From assembly GCA_038207155.1 (NCBI GenBank), contig JBBRAB010000021.1:9631-73630 (forward strand): 64,000 bases of DNA, given 5' to 3'. How positions within the stretch are numbered: the stretch's first letter is position 1; each line of letters begins with the position of its first letter. Below are positions 7,882 through 14,572 of this stretch, piece by piece. The DNA comes from FEN-1139 sp038207155. Its GTDB lineage: Bacteria > Myxococcota_A > Polyangia > Polyangiales > Polyangiaceae. The notes below the pieces were generated by a model. The model did not search any database. It worked only from the letters and a program-made list of their open reading frames with translations, and was not told the DNA's origin. The position numbers and the translations under genes are program-made.

Positions 7882-9729
7882 TTAGGCCGCCGCCTTGGTT
7901 TTTTGCATGCCGCGGTAACGCCAGCGAAGCACACCGAGCAGAGCGAACAGCACCGGAACGCCGAGGGTCAGCGACCATTGGACGCTCGACTGCAGCGACT
8001 GACGCTTCTCGCGGAACTCATCGTCGAGCCGCTTGAGCTCAGCTTCGTCCGCCTTAGCCGAGAACTTCGGCTTGCCGAGCGAGGCATAGGTGAGGTTCGG
8101 TTCAGACAGGATCTTGGCACTCGACTCAACCAGATCCGAGTCGCCCGTCATCCAGTCGAGCGTGTTCTTGAGCGCGATGATGGTGTTGGTGAGGTAACGC
8201 TGGGCGTAAGGCTGAGCCATCGCTTGCAGCGTCGGATCCCCGCCGGCCGCGCCCATCATCTGGAACTGACCCCCGAGCTCTGGACCGTTGCCCGCCCAGG
8301 AGAAGGGATTGGTCAGGAACAGACTTGAGGAGATCACGAGCACGCGCGACGCCGCTGCGGCTCGCTCGGGCACCGGGATGCTCGCGTCCTTCTGATCCGC
8401 AAAGGCACTCTTGAGCATGCCCTTGGCCGTGGCCGCGATGATGCGCTGCTCCATCGGCGGCTTCGGATCCCACTCACGCCGCAGCTTCATGTCGACGCTG
8501 TCGCTGGTGAGCGAGGAGGCCGCCGGGGTCGTGCGCGCCACGGCCCTGACCTCGACATCCGCCGGTTGCTTGCCCTTGACCAGCGTGAGGCTGGACGGGA
8601 ATGGGAAGGCCAGCTCGTTCATGCGGAAAAATGGGGCAAATCCAGTATCAAGCAGCTCCTCACCCTTGTCCATGCGCGGATCGGCCGTCACATGGGCAAT
8701 GCCTGGGTGACGGATGGTGGTCACGCCTCCCGTTTGGCTCGGAACCATGATGCTGAACTGAGCGCCGAAGTCGAACACGGCATCCTTCTTCATCTCGATG
8801 CCGTAGCCAGTCAGCAGCTTGTCGAGATTGTGAAGTGCCAGGGTCGCCTCGAGGGAAGCATCCTGGGGCTTGAGCGACACCGCCGAGGCCACCACGACCA
8901 AGGACTTGTTACCCTTCATGAGAAACTCGTCGATGCGACGGAGCTCCTTGTCCGAGTAGTCCTTGCGCGGCTGGGTCACGATCAGCCCGTCGAGCTCGGC
9001 CTTCACGGCCTCGGCTCCATCCTTCAGATCGACCTCTTCGACGGAGTAAAAGGGGAAGGCCTGATTGATGATCTGCTGCAGGCTCGGAGCGCCCTGCTGC
9101 CCCTGACGGGGGACCAGGTTGGTGTCGGAGAGCTTGAGCTCGTCCTTGCCCGTGATGACGCCCACCTTGTGCTTGATGGAGTCCGCTTTGTCGCGGATTT
9201 CGCGGATCTGATTGGTGATCCAGAACTCCAGCCCTTCCCCTCGGGAAGGCTGCAGCTGCGGGATCACGTCCTTTTCACTGCGATACTTGAAGACGAGGCC
9301 CATGTAGCCCTGGGCGATCGTGGCCTGGTCTTCCTTGGTCGCGCTCGCCTCGCCAAACGTCATTGGCTGAAGGCCCGCTTCCTTGGCGCGCTCCTTGAGC
9401 GCGTCGGTCTTGGCTTCGATCAACGTGAAGTTGAACTTGCCACCGCCCTTGCGCTGATACTCCTTCAGGAGATCTGTCAGATCCCGCACGAAGGCGTCGA
9501 CCTGGGGGGTGCCGTGGGCAACGTAAGCGTCGACCTGAATCGGCTCCTTGAGGGTGCGGACGAGTCGACCACTGCCTTCACTGAGCGTGTATCGCTCGGT
9601 AGCGGTGGTATCAAAGCGCTTGTAGGCGCCGGTCGAAATCAGATTGGCGACGACGGCGATGGCAACCACCACAGCCAGGTACATCCCGGTCTGAGCAGCT
9701 ACCGCGCGTTTACGGTCTCGAGTTGCCAT
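7882..9729 (-). CDS. GldG-like ABC transporter auxiliary protein
   Basis: A 615-aa protein of the GldG family ('ABC-type uncharacterized transport system'). It has an N-terminal membrane helix (about 15-33, GMYLAVVVAIAVVANLIS), a large extracytoplasmic region of alpha/beta folds (ITGKDELKLSD; LDGLIVTQPRKDYSDKELRRID, the thiamine-diphosphate-like Gld fold) and a C-terminal helix (about 580-600, WSLTLGVPVLFALLGVL) ending in a basic tail. In Bacteroidetes the GldA/F/G complex is needed for gliding; in proteobacteria the function of homologues is unresolved. The start lies 4 bp after the stop of the permease gene, so the operon is tightly packed. Confidence 0.85.
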   Translation of the reverse strand: MATRDRKRAVAAQTGMYLAVVVAIAVVANLISTGAYKRFDTTATERYTLSEGSGRLVRTLKEPIQVDAYVAHGTPQVDAFVRDLTDLLKEYQRKGGGKFNFTLIEAKTDALKERAKEAGLQPMTFGEASATKEDQATIAQGYMGLVFKYRSEKDVIPQLQPSRGEGLEFWITNQIREIRDKADSIKHKVGVITGKDELKLSDTNLVPRQGQQGAPSLQQIINQAFPFYSVEEVDLKDGAEAVKAELDGLIVTQPRKDYSDKELRRIDEFLMKGNKSLVVVASAVSLKPQDASLEATLALHNLDKLLTGYGIEMKKDAVFDFGAQFSIMVPSQTGGVTTIRHPGIAHVTADPRMDKGEELLDTGFAPFFRMNELAFPFPSSLTLVKGKQPADVEVRAVARTTPAASSLTSDSVDMKLRREWDPKPPMEQRIIAATAKGMLKSAFADQKDASIPVPERAAAASRVLVISSSLFLTNPFSWAGNGPELGGQFQMMGAAGGDPTLQAMAQPYAQRYLTNTIIALKNTLDWMTGDSDLVESSAKILSEPNLTYASLGKPKFSAKADEAELKRLDDEFREKRQSLQSSVQWSLTLGVPVLFALLGVLRWRYRGMQKTKAAA

Positions 9730-9733
9730 CGTT

Positions 9734-10468
9734 TCAGCTCCACTTACGGCGCTCGAGGGCGCGGAAGGACATCACCAGTGCGACCACGGTGATGGAGAGG
9801 AAGAAGACAACGTCACGGGTGTCGATCAGGCCTCGCGAGAAGCCGTCGAGTCGCGACTGGAAACAGACGAAATCGAGCGCTCCACCGAGCGAGCCGCTCA
9901 GTTGCCCGCCGGCCGCTTGCGCGAACCAGGCCAGGAGCAGGACGAAGAACGTGATGAAGAAGGCGACCGACTGGCTCTCAGTGAGCGCGCTCACCAGGAG
10001 TCCAATCGCCACGCCAGCGGCGCTAAACAGCACGAGGCCCAAGTAGCCAGCCCAGACCGGACCGTCATCGAGCGCGCCAAGATTCCAGGGGAATCCAAAC
10101 ATCGCAAGCGGGTAGATGGCGGTGGCAAGCACCAGCGTCAGCACCAACCCAAGCGCGCCCAGGTATTTCCCAAGGATCACATCGCTGTCAGAGACCGGGA
10201 GCGTGATCAGCATCTCCAGGGTACCGCTGCGCTTCTCTTCGGCGAGCAGGCGCATCGTCACCACGGGGATCACGAGCAAGCTGAGGCCCACCGGCGTGTA
10301 CTCGAACAGCAGCTGAAGGCTGGCCCGATCGATCTGCCAAAAGCCGCCGCGATAGAAAAATACTGCCAACCCCAATAGGAGGAAGGTCAGACACATCACC
10401 ACGTAGGCTAGCGGCGAGTCAAAGTAGGAGCGAAACTCGCGTTTCGCAATCGTTGTCATCGGGGACAT
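9734..10468 (-). CDS. ABC-2 type permease, GldF-like
   Basis: A 244-aa integral membrane protein with six helices: residues about 15-37 (LAYVVMCLTFLLLGLAVFF), 58-75, 105-125 (LGLVLTLVLATAIYPLAMF), 140-165 (GLVLFSAAGVAIGLLVSAL), 172-192 (FITFFVLLLAWFA) and 220-240. The conserved cytoplasmic phrase EEKRSGTLEMLITLPVSD, which contacts the ATPase in ABC-2 exporters, is intact. It lies 4 bp after the ATPase gene and before the GldG-like gene. It should form the membrane channel of the complex; the substrate is unknown. Confidence 0.88.
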   Translation of the reverse strand: MSPMTTIAKREFRSYFDSPLAYVVMCLTFLLLGLAVFFYRGGFWQIDRASLQLLFEYTPVGLSLLVIPVVTMRLLAEEKRSGTLEMLITLPVSDSDVILGKYLGALGLVLTLVLATAIYPLAMFGFPWNLGALDDGPVWAGYLGLVLFSAAGVAIGLLVSALTESQSVAFFITFFVLLLAWFAQAAGGQLSGSLGGALDFVCFQSRLDGFSRGLIDTRDVVFFLSITVVALVMSFRALERRKWS

Positions 10469-10471
10469 AGC

Positions 10472-11509
10472 TCAACCCTTCTCCTCTGAAGACGGCTCCT
10501 GTTCGTCCTCCGGCGCAGTGCGACCACGATCGAGTCGCTCGTCGTTGCGCGTCAAGTCACGGAACACGGTGTCGAGACTCAAGGCATCGCGACGCAGCTC
10601 GAGCATCGTCCAGCCCTTGGCGACCACGGCGCGGAACAGCTCCGCTCGCAGATCCTCGGAGTGTTCGCCCGTGAGCTCGAAACGATGAGCCTGCTCATCG
10701 GACGGCAGTTCCCGCAGCTTTTTGACACCCTTGAGGGCAGACAAAGCCTCAGAGACCTCAGCTGACTTCGGCGCAGCTCCCCGTTCGCAGCTCTGCTCGG
10801 CAATCGCGACGACATAGCTGACACCACCCGAGCGACCGCGGATCTCGTCGATGCCGCCGTCAGCCACTACCTTACCTTTGCTCACGATGATCGCGCGGGC
10901 ACAGGCCTCTTCGACCTCGGACAGGTTGTGGGTCGACAGCAGAATCGTGCGATCCTTGCCGATCTCGCGGATGTACTTGAGTACCTCCGCCTTCTCGTTC
11001 GGGTCGAGATCACTGGTCGGCTCATCCAGAATCAGGATGGGCGGATCGTGGATCAGGGCCTGCCCGAGACCGACGCGCTGGCGATAGCCGTGCGAAAGAT
11101 GGGAGATCTGTCGCGGCAGCACCTGCGCGAGACCACAGACGTCAATCACATTGGTGAGGCGCTTCTTGAACGCGCCCTGATCCATTCCGCGGATTTCTGA
11201 GGCGAACTTGAGATACTCAAGCACACTCATATCGCCGTAAAGAGGAGCACGCTGCGGCAAGTAGCCGAGCGAGCGCCGAACGCCGAGGGGGTCTTCGAAC
11301 ACGTCGCAACCCTGCACCTGGGCGGTACCGCTCGTCGGAGCGATAAAGCAGGTGAGGATGCGCATGGTCGTGGATTTTCCAGCCCCGTTCGGGCCGAGAA
11401 AGCCAACCACTTCACCTCGTTCGACTTCGAACGAAACATTGTCTAGTGCGCGCGCGGCTCCGAACTGCTTCGTAAGACCGTTGGCGCTTATCATCACATC
11501 GGGACTCAT
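10472..11509 (-). CDS. ABC transporter ATPase, GldA-like
   Basis: A 345-aa cytoplasmic ATPase. Walker A is GPNGAGKS with Lys45, Q-loop region YLPQRAPLY, signature LSHGYRQR (the LSxG form seen in ABC-2 exporters), Walker B ILILDEPTSDLDP, and the switch histidine in LLSTHNLSEVEE. The last 100 residues form a C-terminal extension typical of ABC-2 export ATPases. The ATG at 11509 is chosen because GGAGG (minus strand, 11514-11518) lies just upstream; a longer frame exists but adds unrelated sequence. It is the first gene of a four-gene operon and has a strong candidate promoter about 70 bp upstream. Confidence 0.9.
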   Translation of the reverse strand: MSPDVMISANGLTKQFGAARALDNVSFEVERGEVVGFLGPNGAGKSTTMRILTCFIAPTSGTAQVQGCDVFEDPLGVRRSLGYLPQRAPLYGDMSVLEYLKFASEIRGMDQGAFKKRLTNVIDVCGLAQVLPRQISHLSHGYRQRVGLGQALIHDPPILILDEPTSDLDPNEKAEVLKYIREIGKDRTILLSTHNLSEVEEACARAIIVSKGKVVADGGIDEIRGRSGGVSYVVAIAEQSCERGAAPKSAEVSEALSALKGVKKLRELPSDEQAHRFELTGEHSEDLRAELFRAVVAKGWTMLELRRDALSLDTVFRDLTRNDERLDRGRTAPEDEQEPSSEEKG

Positions 11510-11581
11510 CCGACCTCCATCCGGAGAAGAGGGCAAGGCAACCCAACGACCACAGGGGACGTTGGGCACCCAGGGGCCGGC

Positions 11582-11609
11582 ATCCTAGTCGGGAGAGGAT
11601 CCCTGTCAA
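11582..11609 (-). promoter_or_regulatory. Sigma-70-type promoter of the Gld-type operon
   Basis: On the minus strand a perfect TTGACA (11609-11604) is followed after 16 nt by TAGGAT (11587-11582). Transcription would start near 11575, giving a leader of about 65 nt before the ATPase start at 11509. The rest of the 352-bp gap (11510-11861) holds an unusually AT-rich stretch around 11690-11740 (with TCATAATTTTG) that may carry the slyD promoter, but no boxes with correct spacing were found. Confidence 0.5.
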
Positions 11610-11861
11610 CCAGGACCGAACCATGGGGCCGGAGCGGGTCCGGCGGGTCTATAACCCGGGACTCTTGGGGTTATTCCCAGGCCAACCGGGATTTCGTTGT
11701 TACAAATTTGCCGAATAAACGGCTCATAATTTTGTTTTGAGCGGCGTGCGAACCAGGGATTTCACCGCGGATCTCGCGTCGCCTTTGACCCCACACAGAT
11801 AACGAACGACCGACCCGCGCTTTGCCAGACCACCGGCCCGTGCCCCGTGCTACTGCCCGCC

Positions 11862-12362
11862 ATGACCGAATCAGACTCCGTCATTGCCACCGGCAAAGTG
11901 GTCCACTTCCGTTACACGCTCACCGCGGCTGACGGCAAAATCTTGGATCGCTCCGGCGATGAACCGCTACCTTACCTGCACGGGGAAGAGAATATCGTGC
12001 CCGGGCTCGAGGCCCAGCTTGAGGGCAAAAAGTCCGGCGACAAGCTGCGCGCGGTTGTCGCCCCCGAAGACGCCTATGGCGAGCGGATGGACAGCGCCGA
12101 GCAGCGCGTTCCCCGCGAAGCCTTCCCGCCCGAGGCCGAAATCACGGTCGGCGAGCAGTATGCCGCCACCGGCCCCGATGGCGAAAACGTCCCGTTCTGG
12201 GTCAAGGCGATTGAGAACGGTGAGATCGTGATCGATCTCAATCACCCGCTGGCCGGCGAGACCCTGACGTTTGACGTCGAGATCATCTCGGTGCGGGACG
12301 CCAGCGAAGAAGAGCTGGCTCACGGTCACGTTCACGGCGAGGGTGGTCATCACCACCACTGA
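11862..12362 (+). CDS. slyD: FKBP-type peptidyl-prolyl isomerase SlyD
   Basis: A 166-aa cytoplasmic prolyl isomerase and chaperone of the SlyD type. It shows the FKBP half-site VVHFRYTLTAADGKILDRSG, PLPYLHGEENIVPGLEAQLEG, the inserted chaperone flap (AYGERMDSAEQRVPREAFP) and the returning strand NHPLAGETLTFDVEI. The C-terminus is histidine-rich (HGHVHGEGGHHHH), as in SlyD proteins that bind nickel and feed hydrogenase or urease maturation. The ATG at 11862 fits the family start; an in-frame codon 15 nt upstream is possible. The gene stands alone, with two overlapping inverted repeats downstream. Confidence 0.93.
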   Translation: MTESDSVIATGKVVHFRYTLTAADGKILDRSGDEPLPYLHGEENIVPGLEAQLEGKKSGDKLRAVVAPEDAYGERMDSAEQRVPREAFPPEAEITVGEQYAATGPDGENVPFWVKAIENGEIVIDLNHPLAGETLTFDVEIISVRDASEEELAHGHVHGEGGHHHH

Positions 12363-12380
12363 GCCCCGCGGGTCATGCTA

Positions 12381-12430
12381 GCCCCGAAATAGTCCGCTGA
12401 TTGCAAGCCCTGACCGTTCGGGGCTTGCAA
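12381..12430 (+). promoter_or_regulatory. Two mutually exclusive inverted repeats upstream of a response regulator
   Basis: GCCCCGAA (12381-12388) pairs perfectly with TTCGGGGC (12417-12424). Independently, TTGCAAGCCC (12401-12410) pairs perfectly with GGGCTTGCAA (12421-12430). The two right arms share 12421-12424, so only one hairpin can form at a time. The element starts 19 nt after slyD and ends 31 nt before the response regulator start. No T-run follows, so a plain intrinsic terminator is unlikely; a regulator operator or RNA switch is possible. Confidence 0.45.
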
Positions 12431-12461
12431 GCGTTCCCATCCGTTCGGCAAAGTGTTGTCG

Positions 12462-13130
12462 ATGCAACTGCTCGTCGTCGAGGACAACCCGAAGCTCTCG
12501 GACCTGCTGCGCCGCTCGCTCGAAGAGGAGGGCTACAGCGTCGAGTGTGTGGACGACGGGCAGCGCGGCCTCGAGCGCGCGCTAGCCAAGGATTGGGATC
12601 TAGTCGTGCTCGACCGCATGCTGCCCAGCCTGGAGGGGCTGGAGATCTGCAGGCAGCTCCGAGCGACGGGTTGCCCGACACCGATCTTGATGCTCACCGC
12701 GCGGGCCGAGATCGAGGAGCGCGTGGCGGGGCTCGACGCAGGGGCTGACGACTACGTCTCCAAGCCCTTCGACCTCGAGGAGTTCCTGGCGCGGGTACGC
12801 GCGCTGGTACGTCGTGCGGCCGGTCCCGACACCACGGTTCGGCTCGGCTTGCTCGCTCTGGATCGACTCAACCGTCGCACGACCTACGGCGGACAGCCGA
12901 TTGATCTGACACCGCGCGAGTTCGACCTGCTCGTCTACCTGGTGCGCGCCTCGGGACGCGCCGTCGGGCGCCCCGAGCTGTTGCGTGAGATCTGGGGCAT
13001 CGAGACGGATCCGGGCTCGAACGTGGTCGACGCCCATATCAAAAAAGTGCGGGAGAAACTGGGCGACGGCGCGCGACTGCTCGAGACCGTGCGCGGCTCC
13101 GGCTATCGCTGCGGACTCACCTCGAATTGA
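12462..13130 (+). CDS. OmpR/PhoB-family response regulator
   Basis: A 222-aa two-component regulator. The receiver domain (residues 1-115) has the acidic pair E7-D8, the phosphorylated Asp51 (VVLDRMLP), the switch threonine in MLTARAE and Lys in SKPFDLEEF. The C-terminal winged-helix DNA-binding domain (about 125-220) has the family phrases LTPREFDLLVYLV, GRPELLREIWG, VVDAHIKKVREKL and GSGYRCGL. The ATG at 12462 starts directly with the receiver strand (MQLLVVEDN). It overlaps the histidine kinase gene by four bases (TTGA), so the two are cognate partners. The signal is not readable from sequence. Confidence 0.95.
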   Translation: MQLLVVEDNPKLSDLLRRSLEEEGYSVECVDDGQRGLERALAKDWDLVVLDRMLPSLEGLEICRQLRATGCPTPILMLTARAEIEERVAGLDAGADDYVSKPFDLEEFLARVRALVRRAAGPDTTVRLGLLALDRLNRRTTYGGQPIDLTPREFDLLVYLVRASGRAVGRPELLREIWGIETDPGSNVVDAHIKKVREKLGDGARLLETVRGSGYRCGLTSN

Positions 13131-14572
13131 CCCGTCACCTCTCGACGCGGCTCACTTTCCTGCTGTCAGGCGTGACCCTGACAACGCTGGCGCTCTGCTT
13201 TGGGGTGACCTATGTGCTGGTGCGCGCCGAGGAACTGCGCGATCTGGACTCCACCCTGCGTGCAGAGGCCACGGCCACGGCCCTAGGCCTCGATGATGCG
13301 CCCGCTGCGCTGCTGCAGCCCGGTCTGTTTCGACTGCCGGATTCGCTGCAGAACGTCGACCACCATGTCGCTATTTACGATCCATCGGGCACCATACTGG
13401 CGACCACCCCGAATCTCCAACATCGGGCCCCACGGCTCCGGTCCTTTGGGCTCCCGCGCCCGCTCCCCCCTCAGGGCGCGTTCTTCGACCTCGATCTGGG
13501 CCCTGAGCGCCTGCGCGCCGTGGTGCTGCGTCATCCGCAAGCCGGCGCAGGATTCCTGCTATTTGCCGGCACTCGCGAGCCCGCCGAGGACGACGCCCAC
13601 TTTCTCCTCAAGGTCTTCGGAGTCCTCTCCGCGCTCGCCCTGCTCACCACCATCACGGCAGCACGCCTGTTTGGTCAACGCCTGGCGGCGGACGTGGAGC
13701 GACTCGCGCTCGTCGCACGGCGTGTGGGTGAGGGAGAACTGTCGGCACGAGTCGGAGCCGCTGAGCTCTGGAGCATCGAACTGACGGCGCTCGGTCGCGA
13801 CGTGGACGCGATGATTCATCGGCTGTCGGAATCCCTAACGGCGCAGCGCACGTTCGTCGCTCACGCCGCGCACGAGCTGCGCTCGCCGCTCACTGCCCTG
13901 CGGGGCGAGCTACAACTCTCGCTCCGACGTCCGCGCAGCAGCGAGGAGTACGCCGCCACGCTCGTTCGCCTCAACCAAGACGTCGAGGGATTGGTCGCTC
14001 TGGCCGAGGATCTGCTCGCTCTCGCGCGCTCTCGCGCGGGCACGGCCGCCACCGTGGCGCCGCTGGAGCCAGCGGTGCGCGAGGCCTGGCGGACCCTTGA
14101 AATCCGGGCAAAATCGCGCAACGTCACGCTTTCCGTCGAGCCCGAGCGGCTCGGCCCCGAGCTCTCCGTGGCCCTGCGCTCGTCAGAGCTCACGCGCGTG
14201 CTGCGCAATCTCTTCGAGAACGCCGTGACCTACAGCCCCGCGGGCGGACTGATCCGTCTGACAGTGCGAACGCGAGACGATGTAGTGGAGCTCCAAGTGG
14301 ACGACTCTGGTCCCGGGATCCCGGAGCAGGAGCTTCCCCATGTTTTTTCGCCCCTGTTTCGGGGCAGCGCGGCTCAACTTCTGGACGCCAACGGAGCCGG
14401 TCTCGGCTTGGCGATCGTGGCGACGCTCGTGGAAGAAGCGGGGGGTGAGGTGCACGCCGGCGCAGCGCAAGGCGGCGGAGCGAGCCTCACGGTCCGCTTG
14501 CCACGGACTCCGCGCAGCAAACCAACAGGCCAGCCCCCGGCGGCACGCCCGTCAGTCCACGGCGATGAGTAG
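13127..14572 (+). CDS. Sensor histidine kinase
   Basis: A 481-aa inner-membrane sensor kinase using a TTG start that overlaps the regulator's stop codon. Membrane helices lie at about residues 8-32 (LTFLLSGVTLTTLALCFGVT) and 160-180 (FGVLSALALLTTITAARLFG), enclosing a roughly 125-residue periplasmic sensor with no recognised ligand domain. A HAMP linker follows (about 183-235), then HisKA with the phosphorylated His249 in AAHELRSPLTAL, and the ATPase domain with N box LRNLFENAVTYSP, G1 DDSGPGIP and G2 GAGLGLAIV. The last 21 bp overlap the 3' end of the convergent ClpB-like gene. Architecture resembles QseC/TctE-type sensors. Confidence 0.93.
   Translation: MTRHLSTRLTFLLSGVTLTTLALCFGVTYVLVRAEELRDLDSTLRAEATATALGLDDAPAALLQPGLFRLPDSLQNVDHHVAIYDPSGTILATTPNLQHRAPRLRSFGLPRPLPPQGAFFDLDLGPERLRAVVLRHPQAGAGFLLFAGTREPAEDDAHFLLKVFGVLSALALLTTITAARLFGQRLAADVERLALVARRVGEGELSARVGAAELWSIELTALGRDVDAMIHRLSESLTAQRTFVAHAAHELRSPLTALRGELQLSLRRPRSSEEYAATLVRLNQDVEGLVALAEDLLALARSRAGTAATVAPLEPAVREAWRTLEIRAKSRNVTLSVEPERLGPELSVALRSSELTRVLRNLFENAVTYSPAGGLIRLTVRTRDDVVELQVDDSGPGIPEQELPHVFSPLFRGSAAQLLDANGAGLGLAIVATLVEEAGGEVHAGAAQGGGASLTVRLPRTPRSKPTGQPPAARPSVHGDE

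Noticed and set aside
11697..11730. TTGTTA and TCATAAT as the slyD promoter
   Set aside because: The spacing is about 22 nt, too long for a sigma-70 promoter, so no promoter was annotated there.
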